DNA of 5,824 bases from Dehalococcoidia bacterium (GTDB lineage: Bacteria > Chloroflexota > Dehalococcoidia > Dehalococcoidales > UBA3254). The stretch's first letter is position 1. The number at the start of each line of letters is the position of its first letter. Position numbers and translations under genes: made by a program. Of this stretch, positions 1 to 5,824 are shown piece by piece. The notes below the pieces were generated by a model, which saw only the letters and a list, made by a program, of their open reading frames with translations, searched no databases and was not told where the DNA came from. The DNA is taken from assembly GCA_030691835.1 (NCBI GenBank), contig JAUYDO010000138.1:1-5824 (forward strand), written 5' to 3'.

Positions 1-98
1 AACGGTTTATCGAAATCTTCCCTGGTACATCCCAGCGCGTGCAGTAGCGAGCGGTGAGGCGCTCGCTCTATTCCTTTTTTCACAGCATCACTTTTCAT
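1..98 (-). CDS. ilvD: Dihydroxy-acid dehydratase, N-terminal fragment
   Basis: Only the first 32 codons are present; the gene continues past the left edge. The peptide begins [19 protein letters not shown] and runs to [10 protein letters not shown]. The K-S-D...K-K-G-x-x-x-A-P-H-R-S-L-L pattern is the characteristic start of IlvD. The family dehydrates 2,3-dihydroxy-isovalerate and 2,3-dihydroxy-3-methylvalerate to the 2-oxo acids in valine, isoleucine and leucine synthesis, using an iron-sulfur cluster; none of the cluster ligands lies in this fragment. The ATG at 98-96 is preceded by AGGAAG (109-104) with a 5-base gap, which supports this start. The gene lies 112 bases after rpiB on the same strand, behind its own candidate promoter and terminator-like leader, so it is probably controlled separately from the purine genes. 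The identification rests on a short but distinctive segment. An edd-type 6-phosphogluconate dehydratase is less likely because its N-terminus differs. Confidence 0.87.
   Translation of the reverse strand, partial: MKSDAVKKGIERAPHRSLLHALGCTREDFDKP
46..67 (-). repeat. Perfect 8-bp inverted repeat inside the start of ilvD
   Basis: AGCGAGCG (46-53) and CGCTCGCT (60-67) are exact inverted repeats around a 6-base loop. In the ilvD message this would be a GC-rich hairpin about 31 bases after the start codon, over codons 11-18. The encoded residues (E-R-A-P-H-R-S-L) are conserved in the family, so part of the symmetry may be forced by the protein. Confidence 0.6.
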
Positions 99-99
99 A

Positions 100-136
100 G
101 TTTCTTCCTGAAATCAATCTTTCTAAAAAAAGAAAC
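100..136 (-). promoter_or_regulatory. Possible helix masking the ilvD ribosome binding site
   Basis: On the minus strand GTTTCTTTTT (136-127) can pair with AGGAAGAAAC (109-100), giving ten pairs of which two are G-U, with a 17-base loop. The 3' strand contains the whole AGGAAG ribosome binding site of ilvD. The 5' strand is made of the 3' arm and U-tract of the terminator at 125-155, so the two structures exclude each other. The pairing is A/U-rich and partly low complexity, so chance is a real alternative. Confidence 0.3.
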
Positions 137-155
137 GCCCATTTAAGGACGATTC
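125..155 (-). terminator. Intrinsic terminator or attenuator before ilvD
   Basis: Minus-strand GAATCGTCC (155-147), loop TTAAAT (146-141) and GGGCGTTTC (140-132) form a stem of eight pairs (one G-U) with one U-U mismatch, followed directly by seven T (131-125). That is the form of a factor-independent terminator. It sits after rpiB, so it could end the purine-operon transcript. It is also downstream of the promoter at 182-210 and 27 bases before ilvD, so it would equally attenuate transcription into ilvD. Its 5' arm overlaps the upstream hairpin at 147-178. Confidence 0.6.
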
Positions 156-178
156 CCCAGCTTTTCTGGCTGGTGTCC
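147..178 (-). promoter_or_regulatory. Structured 5' leader hairpin, candidate antiterminator
   Basis: On the minus strand GGAC (178-175) can pair with GTCC (150-147), and CCAGC (173-169) with GCTGG (161-157) around the loop CAGAAAA. The two helices are joined by an asymmetric internal loop of A174 against GGAATC (156-151). The predicted transcription start (about 174-177) falls at the beginning of this hairpin. The GTCC strand is also part of the terminator's 5' arm, so outer-helix formation would block the terminator. I do not recognise it as a known riboswitch class. No leader peptide rich in Ile, Leu or Val codons is visible, and there is no T-box-like element in this short space. Confidence 0.4.
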
Positions 179-181
179 TAA

Positions 182-210
182 ACATTAACACAGCCACGAT
201 TCGTTGTCAA
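182..210 (-). promoter_or_regulatory. Candidate sigma-70-type promoter for ilvD
   Basis: A perfect TTGACA -35 box lies at 210-205, immediately after the rpiB stop codon (213-211). A 17-base spacer leads to TAATGT at 187-182. That -10 box is weak (3 of 6 consensus bases), but it is preceded by TGT at 190-188, which fits an extended TGn -10 element. Transcription would begin near 174-177 and run through the hairpin and terminator-like structures into ilvD. Confidence 0.5.
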
Positions 211-642
211 TCACATTTCGATATTTCGTATCTTGTTCAGACGGCGCTGGTGCCTCCCCCCTTCAAACTCCGTATTTAGAAAAGCCTCTACGATTTCACG
301 TACTGGCTGTTCTCTCTCCGCGCCTAAACACAGAATATTGGCGTCATTATGCTGTCGAGCACGTTTGGCGGCGAACACATCACTGCACAGGGCGGCTCGT
401 ATGCCATTGACCTTGTTTGCGGAAATGCTCATGCCGATGCCTGTGCCGCATATCAATACGCCGCATTTAAATTCATCCCCTGCCACCGCCTGAGCCAGCG
501 GTATAGCGACGTCAGGATAATCAAACGATTCAGCGCCATAGGCACCGAAATCCCGGACATCGTGTCCCATTCCGGTAAGGATGTCGCTCACCTGCTTCTT
601 AAGCGCCAGTCCTCTATGGTCACTGCCAATGGCGATATTCAT
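211..642 (-). CDS. rpiB: Ribose-5-phosphate isomerase B
   Basis: This 143-residue protein of the RpiB/LacA/LacB family interconverts ribulose 5-phosphate and ribose 5-phosphate in the cytoplasm. The N-terminal SDHRG (7-11) holds the conserved Asp8-His9 pair. ICGTGIGMSISANK (64-77) carries Cys65, equivalent to the catalytic base Cys66 of E. coli RpiB. RQHND (96-100) carries His98, and FEGGRHQRR (126-134) is the usual phosphate-binding C-terminal motif. Length is normal for the family. The loop after His98 reads LGAEREQP and appears about two residues shorter than in E. coli, with Glu109 where relatives have a phosphate-contacting Arg (Arg110 follows). The ATG at 642-640 has only a weak upstream GAG. 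The gene lies 77 bases after purC, the widest gap between neighbours to its right. A role in supplying ribose 5-phosphate for PRPP is inferred from this position. Confidence 0.93.
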   Translation of the reverse strand: MNIAIGSDHRGLALKKQVSDILTGMGHDVRDFGAYGAESFDYPDVAIPLAQAVAGDEFKCGVLICGTGIGMSISANKVNGIRAALCSDVFAAKRARQHNDANILCLGAEREQPVREIVEAFLNTEFEGGRHQRRLNKIRNIEM

Positions 643-720
643 TGATAGCTCGTTTCCAATTCCGCATGATTAGAAAGACGCATTCGCACCTCAAACACTG
701 ACAGGTGAAACCATAAATGT

Positions 721-1641
721 CTAGCAGTCTAGCTTTTCGCCGGTCAGCCGTTCATAGGCTTGCCGGTAGATTTTGCTGATTAGCGATACCACCTCCGGAG
801 GTAGCTTTGGTGCTGGCGGCTCCTTGTTCCAGCCAGATTTCACTAGCCAGTCGCGAACCGGCTGTTTGTCATAGCTGGGCTGTGACTGACCGACTTTATA
901 CTGCTTAATATCCCAGAAGCGGGAAGAGTCCGGCGTCAACAGCTCGTCAATCAGGATTAGCTTGTTGCCAACCAGACCGAACTCCATCTTGGTGTCGGCA
1001 ATTATGATGCCTCTGGCTCTGGCATACTCCCGCGCATAGTTATACACGGTCAGGCTTGCCTGTTTAATGTCCTCCGCCAGCGTCCTGTCTATAAGTTCCT
1101 TCAACTGCTCCATGGTTAGCGGCTGGTCGTGCCCGGTCTCTGCCTTGGTAGTAGGCGTGAACAGCGGCTCCGGCAGCTCCTGACTTTCCTTCAAACCTTT
1201 TGGCAACGTGTAACCACACACGGTGCCGGATTTCTGGTATTCCGCCCATGCCGAGCCACTGAGGTACCCACGCACCACGCATTCAACGTTGATTCGGGCT
1301 ACCTTCTTCACCAGCATCGAGCGACCCTTTAAGTATTCCGGGTACGTGAACTTTTTCTTCAGTGGCAGATATTCATCGAGGCGGGTCACATCATCGATGG
1401 TCTCGACCAGGTGATTGGGCACGAGGTTCTTTGTCTTCTTGAACCAGAAGGCTGAAAGCTGGTTCAGTACATTGCCCTTATCGGGAATTCCACACGGAAG
1501 CACCACATCGAAGGCGGATATGCGGTCGCTGGCAACGACCAGCAACATCTCACCCAGCTCATACGTATCCCTCACCTTGCCCCGTACGAATAGAGGCAAA
1601 GGCAAGTCTGTCTTTAGTAATATACCGGATTCAGCTCCCAT
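721..1641 (-). CDS. purC: Phosphoribosylaminoimidazole-succinocarboxamide synthase (SAICAR synthetase)
   Basis: PurC joins CAIR with aspartate using ATP to form SAICAR in purine synthesis. The 306-residue product is the longer form of the family (about 300 residues, as in yeast Ade1), against about 240 in B. subtilis-type PurC. In order it shows GKVRDTYELG (21-30), the ATP-site start; SDRISAFDVVLP (38-49); VVRGYLSGSAWAEY (122-135); PLFTPTTKAETGHD (159-172); the signature IADTKMEFGLV (214-224); and DELLTPDSSRFW (232-243). The chosen ATG at 1641-1639 has GAGGT five bases upstream. An in-frame TTG four codons earlier (1653) is possible, but it would place that ribosome binding site inside the coding sequence. 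The gene starts 16 bases after purB ends, so it is presumably co-transcribed. PurE and PurB, the enzymes before and after it in the pathway, are encoded just upstream. Confidence 0.96.
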   Translation of the reverse strand: MGAESGILLKTDLPLPLFVRGKVRDTYELGEMLLVVASDRISAFDVVLPCGIPDKGNVLNQLSAFWFKKTKNLVPNHLVETIDDVTRLDEYLPLKKKFTYPEYLKGRSMLVKKVARINVECVVRGYLSGSAWAEYQKSGTVCGYTLPKGLKESQELPEPLFTPTTKAETGHDQPLTMEQLKELIDRTLAEDIKQASLTVYNYAREYARARGIIIADTKMEFGLVGNKLILIDELLTPDSSRFWDIKQYKVGQSQPSYDKQPVRDWLVKSGWNKEPPAPKLPPEVVSLISKIYRQAYERLTGEKLDC

Positions 1642-1651
1642 ACACCACCTC
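1639..1651 (-). promoter_or_regulatory. Ribosome binding site deciding the purC start
   Basis: GAGGT (1651-1647), five spacer bases and ATG (1641-1639). This favours the ATG over the in-frame TTG at 1653-1651, which overlaps the binding site itself and has no Shine-Dalgarno sequence of its own within the preceding bases. Confidence 0.6.
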
Positions 1652-1657
1652 AATCAA

Positions 1658-3019
1658 TTACACGGACCGGGGCGCTAGACCGCCCCTGGATTTGGTGGAA
1701 TTCGGTTTCTCGCGCCACTGCGATTCGGTCAAACCCAGCCTGGTGAAGATTTCGTTCACGTGCGCAAGATAATGCTGGTAATCAAATATCGCCTTGAGTT
1801 CATCTTCAGGCAGGACGCCGGTCACCTCGGAATCAGCCTTCAGTAATGATATGAAGGTCTTACCACCCTGCCACGCTTTCGTGGCATTCCGCTGGGCCAG
1901 TTCATAGGCTTTTTGACGGCTCAAGCCCTTTTCAATCAGTGCCAGCATAACGCGCTGTGAGAAGACTAAGCCCTTGGTCAGCTCAAGATTCTTCTTCATC
2001 CTTTTCGGGTAAACAAGAAGCCCGCTCATAACCGATGTGAACAAGCCAAGCGAGTAATCCACCAGCAGGCAGGCGCCCGGTAGAGTTATTCTCTCTGTGG
2101 AAGAGTGGCTGATATCACGCTCATGCCAGAGAGCGATATTCTCCATGGCGGTGAGGGCGAACCCGCGCACCAGCCGCGCCAGACCGCAGATGCGCTCACA
2201 GAGCTCCGGATTGCGTTTGTGCGGCATCGCCGATGAGCCGGTCTGTCCCGGCGAGAAAGGTTCCTCTACCTCCCTGGTCTCCGTCTTCTGTAGCGCTCTA
2301 ATCTCCGTGGCAAACTTCTCGAGTGAACCGGCAGCTATAGCCAGCGTGGTAACGAAATGCGCATGACGGTCTCTCTGCAACACCTGGTTGGAGATAGGCG
2401 CAGGTTCCAGTCCCAGCCTGGCGCAGGCTTTTTCCTCTACTTCCGGCGGCACGGTGGCATAAGTACCTACCGCTCCGGATATCTTGCCTACTGCAATCAC
2501 CTTCTGGGCTTCGGTAAGGCGGCGCAGATTGCGCCTCATCTCCTCGGTCCAGAGCGCCAGCTTAAGCCCGAAGGTGATTGGTTCGGCGTGCATGCCGTGC
2601 GTGCGCCCTATCATGATGGTGTATTTGTGCTCTATAGCCTTACGCGCTAGAACAGTTACCAGCTCTTTTATATCCTGGATTAATATATCCGCCGACTCCA
2701 CCAGTTGAAGGCTGAGAGCGGTGTCCATAACATCGGATGAAGTTAGCCCGAGATGGATAAACCGCGATTCTTCACCGACACTCTCCGATACCGCGCCGAG
2801 GAAGGCGGTCATATCATGGTGGGTCTCTTTGAGAATCTCCTCCATGCGCTTCAGGTTGCACCGGGCTAGCTGCTTTATCCTGGGGATAGCCTGCCTGGGG
2901 ATAGCGCCCAGCTCCGCCCATGCGTCACAGACGGCTATCTCGACATCGAGCCACTTGTTGAATTTGTTTTCGTCCGACCATACCCGCTTCATCTGGGGTC
3001 TGGAGTAGCGTTCAATCAT
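1658..3019 (-). CDS. purB: Adenylosuccinate lyase
   Basis: PurB cleaves fumarate from SAICAR to give AICAR and from adenylosuccinate to give AMP; members of the fumarase/aspartase superfamily are homotetramers. The 453-residue product aligns residue for residue with the B. subtilis numbering of the catalytic groups: THHD with His68, GRTHGMHAEP with His141, and the signature GSSAMPHKRNP (261-271) with the catalytic serine at 262. HLGLTSSDVMDTALS (89-103) is the conserved region 1. After the usual end of the fold (FTRLGL) there is a short basic, serine-rich tail, EKPNSTKSRGGLAPRSV. The ATG at 3019-3017 overlaps the purE stop by one base (TGATG) and has AAGGAG seven bases upstream. The adjacent GTG at 3022 is in frame but is closer to that site than ideal. 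Tight coupling to purE indicates co-translation. Confidence 0.97.
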   Translation of the reverse strand: MIERYSRPQMKRVWSDENKFNKWLDVEIAVCDAWAELGAIPRQAIPRIKQLARCNLKRMEEILKETHHDMTAFLGAVSESVGEESRFIHLGLTSSDVMDTALSLQLVESADILIQDIKELVTVLARKAIEHKYTIMIGRTHGMHAEPITFGLKLALWTEEMRRNLRRLTEAQKVIAVGKISGAVGTYATVPPEVEEKACARLGLEPAPISNQVLQRDRHAHFVTTLAIAAGSLEKFATEIRALQKTETREVEEPFSPGQTGSSAMPHKRNPELCERICGLARLVRGFALTAMENIALWHERDISHSSTERITLPGACLLVDYSLGLFTSVMSGLLVYPKRMKKNLELTKGLVFSQRVMLALIEKGLSRQKAYELAQRNATKAWQGGKTFISLLKADSEVTGVLPEDELKAIFDYQHYLAHVNEIFTRLGLTESQWREKPNSTKSRGGLAPRSV

Positions 3020-3032
3020 CACTTGGCTCCTT
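3017..3032 (-). promoter_or_regulatory. Coupled purE stop / purB start with ribosome binding site
   Basis: AAGGAG (3032-3027) lies in the last codons of purE, followed by seven bases and ATG (3019-3017). The purE TGA (3021-3019) shares its last base with this ATG. An in-frame GTG (3022-3020) would give a four-base overlap but only four bases of spacing. Confidence 0.55.
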
Positions 3033-3480
3033 GTAGCTCAGTCCGGTACTTTTCGTAAGCTTTTCGTATGTCATCGTACTTCAGACCTAAGATTTCAGCC
3101 GCAAGATACGCGGCGTTTTTAGCTCCCGCGCTGCCCACTGCCACGCAAGCCACAGGGATGCCGGCGGGCATCTGCACTATTGCGTAAAGCGCGTCCACTC
3201 CCTTAAGCTCGCTGGTGGCGAGAGGTATCCCGATGACTGGCAGGGTTGTCCAGCTAGCCATGACTCCGGGCAAATGAGCGGCACCGCCAGCGGCGGCTAT
3301 AATTACCTCGATGCCGCGGCTCTGTGCCATCTTGCCGTACTCCCTCGCCTTCTCTGGAGTGCGGTGCGCCGAAATTACGGACACCTCATACTCTACGCCA
3401 AGAGATTTAAGCACTTCCAGCGCCGGCTGGACTGCTTCGGCGTCCGATTTGGAACCCATGACCACCCCTACCAGTGGCAT
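3019..3480 (-). CDS. purE: N5-carboxyaminoimidazole ribonucleotide mutase, class I PurE
   Basis: The 153-residue protein is a full-length class I PurE, which moves the carboxyl group of N5-CAIR to give CAIR. The nucleotide-binding start [13 protein letters not shown] has GSKSD at 9-13. SAHRTP (37-42) and [10 protein letters not shown] (63-72) hold conserved active-site residues. The His in AAHLPG marks the bacterial mutase class rather than the class II AIR carboxylases of metazoans. The later block [10 protein letters not shown]...[23 protein letters not shown] is also typical. Class I PurE normally depends on PurK for N5-CAIR, and no purK is in this window. The ATG at 3480-3478 begins 7 bases after the purD stop; the binding site AAGGAG spans the end of purD. 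The stop overlaps purB by one base. Confidence 0.97.
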   Translation of the reverse strand: MPLVGVVMGSKSDAEAVQPALEVLKSLGVEYEVSVISAHRTPEKAREYGKMAQSRGIEVIIAAAGGAAHLPGVMASWTTLPVIGIPLATSELKGVDALYAIVQMPAGIPVACVAVGSAGAKNAAYLAAEILGLKYDDIRKAYEKYRTELQGAK

Positions 3481-3487
3481 CTCTTTA

Positions 3488-4753
3488 CTATCTCCTTATA
3501 GCCGCTATGTCTTTGCGGTAATGACATCCCTGGAAATGAATCCTCGGAATATTAGCGTATATTTTCTGCCTGGCATCCTCGGTGGTATTGCCCATGGCTA
3601 CCACGGTAAGCACCCTGCCGCCGCCGGTCAGGAACTCTCCCGGGCGGCTGCCCTGCTTTGTTCCGGCGTGAAATACGATAACATCCTTATCAAGCGCATC
3701 GAGTCCCGTAATCGGAAAGCCGGTCTGATAATTGCCCGGGTAGCCGCCGGACGCCAGCACCACCCCGACACATGCCTGGTCGCTCCATTCCGCCTGAACA
3801 GTATTCAGCTTTCCGTCTATCACCGCCAACATTATGTCAACTATATCGGTTTTAAGGCGCGGCAGGGTAACCTGGCACTCCGGGTCGCCAAAGCGAGCAT
3901 TAAACTCAAGCACCTTTGGCTCTTTGTTGTTTACCATCAGCCCGGCATACAGGACACCGCTGTATTTCCTGCCCTCCTGCGCCAGCGCCTTCACGGTCGG
4001 CTTCATAATCGCCTTTTCGACTTTCTCGGCAATATCAGGCGTAAACCAGTATGGAGGGCTGAAACTGCCCATGCCGCCGGTATTCGGTCCCTGGTCGCCG
4101 TTATAAACCCGCTTGTAGTCACAGGCGGGCACCATAGGCACGGTGCTGGTGCCGTCAGAAAAGGCGAAGTAGCTTACCTCTTTGCCTGTGAGCTTTTCCT
4201 CTATAATCACCCTGTCACCGGCGGAGCCAAAGGCTTTCGCTTTCATAATGTTCGAAAGTGCTTCCATGGCTTCCTGGACCGTCTCCGCAACGATAACTCC
4301 CTTGCCTCCGGCAAGACCGTCTGCCTTGATAACCAGCGGAACGCCCTTCTGCTGAACGTATTTTTGAGCCTTCTCGTAATCAGAGAAGACGTCACTCTGA
4401 GCACAAGGAATACCGTACTTCTGCATCAGGTCTTTGGCGAAGACCTTACTGCACTCTATCTGCGCCGCCGCCTGGGTGGGCCCGAAGACTTGCAGTCCTC
4501 TGACCAGGAACCGGTCAACTATTCCCTCAGCAAGCGGCGCTTCCGGACCAACCACGGTCAGGTCGATATTGTTGGTCTGAGCCGCTTTAACCAGTGTCTC
4601 AATATCGGTAGCCTTGATGTCCAGGTTTCTGGCTATCAGGGCTGTGCCGGCGTTGCCCGGAGCCGCGTACACCTCCTTGACTTTAATACTCTGGATGAGC
4701 TTCCAGACCAGCGTATGCTCCCTGGCACCGGAGCCTATAACTAATACCTTCAG
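3488..4753 (-). CDS. purD: Phosphoribosylamine-glycine ligase (GAR synthetase), with CTG start
   Basis: PurD couples glycine to 5-phosphoribosylamine with ATP, an early step of purine synthesis. It is an ATP-grasp enzyme. Read from the CTG at 4753-4751 the product has 421 residues, the normal length: [12 protein letters not shown] (2-13, the N-domain glycine loop), [19 protein letters not shown] (from 69), [11 protein letters not shown] (143-153, ATP-grasp), [12 protein letters not shown] (222-233), [11 protein letters not shown] (282-292, metal and ATP site) and the C-terminal HYRKDIA. No ATG, GTG or TTG stands at the N-terminus: the frame has a TAA at 4759-4757, then ACG, CTG, AAG. GGAGGT at 4764-4759 sits five bases before the CTG. 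The first in-frame GTG (4672) would remove 27 residues, including GSGAREH, so it is unlikely. The gene begins 25 bases after guaA and ends 7 bases before purE, so it is within the operon. Confidence 0.95.
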   Translation of the reverse strand: MKVLVIGSGAREHTLVWKLIQSIKVKEVYAAPGNAGTALIARNLDIKATDIETLVKAAQTNNIDLTVVGPEAPLAEGIVDRFLVRGLQVFGPTQAAAQIECSKVFAKDLMQKYGIPCAQSDVFSDYEKAQKYVQQKGVPLVIKADGLAGGKGVIVAETVQEAMEALSNIMKAKAFGSAGDRVIIEEKLTGKEVSYFAFSDGTSTVPMVPACDYKRVYNGDQGPNTGGMGSFSPPYWFTPDIAEKVEKAIMKPTVKALAQEGRKYSGVLYAGLMVNNKEPKVLEFNARFGDPECQVTLPRLKTDIVDIMLAVIDGKLNTVQAEWSDQACVGVVLASGGYPGNYQTGFPITGLDALDKDVIVFHAGTKQGSRPGEFLTGGGRVLTVVAMGNTTEDARQKIYANIPRIHFQGCHYRKDIAAIRR

Positions 4754-4764
4754 CGTTTACCTCC
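4751..4764 (-). promoter_or_regulatory. Strong ribosome binding site before a CTG start codon
   Basis: GGAGGT (4764-4759), spacer AAACG, then CTG (4753-4751) and AAG. The in-frame stop TAA at 4759-4757 leaves only ACG or CTG as possible initiators for the complete PurD N-terminus. Spacing of five bases favours CTG. The ATG at 4769-4767 overlaps the region but is in another reading frame. Confidence 0.7.
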
Positions 4765-4778
4765 ATAAAGGTATTGCA

Positions 4779-5824
4779 CTACTCCCATTCAATAGTTGAA
4801 GGGGGTTTGGAGGTTATATCATAGACTACGCGGTTCACGCCGCGTACCTCGTTCACGATTCGGCTGGAGACGCGGGCTAGCAGGTCATAGGGCAGGCGCG
4901 CCCAGTCCGCTGTCATGGCATCTTCGCTGGTGACGGCGCGTAAGGCTACCAGGTAGCCATATGTCCTGAAGTCGCCCATCACGCCCACGCTCTTGACATT
5001 GGTTAACACGGCAAAGCTCTGCCATACCTGGTGGTACAGCTTAGCCTTCTTTATCTCGTTCATTACGATGTAGTCAGCCTCGCGCAGAATATCCAGCTTC
5101 TCTTTGGTCACTTCGCCGATGATACGGATAGCCAGCCCCGGACCGGGGAATGGCTGACGCCAGACCATCTCCTCCGGCAGACCAAGCTCGGTGCCGACCT
5201 TGCGCACCTCGTCTTTGAACAGTGAGCGTAACGGCTCAAGCAGGCGGAGGGTCATCCTGGCGGGAAGACCGCCGACATTGTGATGTGTCTTAATCTTCGC
5301 CGCCGCGCGACTGCCGGACGAGGCGCTTTCAATGACATCGGGATACAGGGTGCCCTGAGCCAGGAAGTCCACCTTACCTATCTTCTCTGCTTCCTCTTCG
5401 AAGACGTGGATAAACTCTTCTCCGATTATCTTGCGCTTCATCTCAGGGTCGGTAACATCCTTCAATTTGGCAAGGAACCGGGAACTGGCGTCGACGTATA
5501 TGATGTTCATGCCAAGGTTAAGTCGGAATGTATTGTAAGTCCTCTCCACCTCTTCCTTGCGCAGTAACCCATGGTCGACAAAGATGCAGGTTAGCTGGTC
5601 GCCTATGGCGCGGTGAATCAGTACCGACACCACCGAAGAGTCAACCCCGCCGGAAAGCGCGCTGATGACCTTGCCCTCGCCAACGGTTTCTCTAATATGG
5701 CAAATGCTTTCCTCTATGAAATTGCCTATTGTCCAGTTGCCACTACAGCCACAGACTTTGTAGACGAAGTTCTTGAGCAGTGTTTTGCCTTCAGGGGTGT
5801 GCACAACCTCGGGATGGAACTGGA
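4779..5824 (-). CDS. guaA: GMP synthase (glutamine-hydrolysing), C-terminal two-thirds
   Basis: GuaA converts XMP to GMP using ATP and ammonia released from glutamine. The frame is open to the right edge, and about 347 residues are present. I estimate that about 170 N-terminal residues are missing, including the nucleophilic cysteine of the amidotransferase domain. The fragment opens with QFHPEV, which holds the His and Glu of the class I glutamine amidotransferase triad. The ATP-pyrophosphatase domain follows with the P-loop SGGVDSSV (about 5654-5631). Next come [31 protein letters not shown], and [15 protein letters not shown] in the dimerisation domain. The end, [13 protein letters not shown], is the standard GuaA C-terminus, with stop TAG at 4781-4779. 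A GTG at 5804 inside [10 protein letters not shown] is an ordinary valine codon, not a start. The gene is followed by purD after 25 bases, so it is the first visible gene of the purine operon. Confidence 0.97.
   Translation of the reverse strand, partial: QFHPEVVHTPEGKTLLKNFVYKVCGCSGNWTIGNFIEESICHIRETVGEGKVISALSGGVDSSVVSVLIHRAIGDQLTCIFVDHGLLRKEEVERTYNTFRLNLGMNIIYVDASSRFLAKLKDVTDPEMKRKIIGEEFIHVFEEEAEKIGKVDFLAQGTLYPDVIESASSGSRAAAKIKTHHNVGGLPARMTLRLLEPLRSLFKDEVRKVGTELGLPEEMVWRQPFPGPGLAIRIIGEVTKEKLDILREADYIVMNEIKKAKLYHQVWQSFAVLTNVKSVGVMGDFRTYGYLVALRAVTSEDAMTADWARLPYDLLARVSSRIVNEVRGVNRVVYDITSKPPSTIEWE

Noticed and set aside
126..185. A 20-codon frame starting at the ATG within TAATGT and ending in the T-tract, as an attenuator leader peptide
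   Set aside because: Its codons are not rich in Ile, Leu or Val. The ATG lies in the -10 box, so it would be missing from transcripts of the candidate promoter, and no ribosome binding site precedes it.
643..720. Possible independent promoter for rpiB (TCTAAT on the minus strand in the purC-rpiB gap)
   Set aside because: TCTAAT is a fair -10 match, but no acceptable -35 hexamer lies 16-18 bases upstream; TTGAGG is only 14 bases away. The CACCT/AGGTG pair in this gap is too short and has no T-tract, so I do not call a terminator either.
2879..2906. Direct repeat of CCTGGGGATAGC inside purB
   Set aside because: Two copies separated by four bases encode similar I-P-R stretches of a normal PurB region. 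It is short and intragenic, with no sign of a mobile or regulatory function.
3311..4744. A 477-codon open frame on the plus strand opposite purD and the start of purE
   Set aside because: It is entirely antisense to two well-conserved genes. Its translation shows no recognisable domain, and it lacks a convincing ribosome binding site. The openness is explained by the codon composition of the opposite strand.
5802..5804. GTG as the start of a 341-residue protein in place of a truncated guaA
   Set aside because: The frame continues upstream to the window edge and encodes QFHPEV, the conserved amidotransferase motif, so the GTG is internal.

Overview
The window is a compact bacterial gene block. 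Every gene is read from the minus strand, so transcription runs from the right end to the left. In that order it holds guaA (5' part missing), purD, purE, purB, purC, rpiB and the first 32 codons of ilvD. Gene content, moderate GC, the long (about 306-residue) PurC and the purine-to-ilv neighbourhood suggest Chloroflexota, most likely a Dehalococcoidia relative. That placement is from memory of family features, not from a search, and is moderate to low in confidence.

Right part (721-5824): guaA, purD, purE, purB and purC are packed with gaps of 25, 7, -1 and 16 bases. This looks like one polycistronic purine operon whose promoter lies beyond the right edge. PurD makes GAR from phosphoribosylamine. 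PurE, PurC and PurB carry out the AIR-to-AICAR steps, and their genes lie in pathway order. PurB also makes AMP from adenylosuccinate, and GuaA makes GMP from XMP. The first gene of the operon is not visible.

Left part (1-720): rpiB, ribose-5-phosphate isomerase B, follows purC after 77 bases. It fits the operon because ribose 5-phosphate is the precursor of PRPP. Beyond rpiB, a 112-base gap leads to ilvD of branched-chain amino acid synthesis. This gap is the least ordinary stretch. It has a TTGACA/TAATGT promoter directly after the rpiB stop, a hairpin at the predicted 5' end of the RNA, an overlapping intrinsic terminator with a T7 tract, and a possible helix over the ilvD ribosome binding site. 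These helices share sequence and exclude one another, so the gap is a candidate attenuator or riboswitch-like leader.

Other points of note: purD has no ATG, GTG or TTG at its true N-terminus and appears to start at CTG behind a strong GGAGGT. RpiB has a shortened loop where relatives carry a phosphate-contacting arginine. No tRNA, rRNA, CRISPR array, mobile element or defence system is visible.
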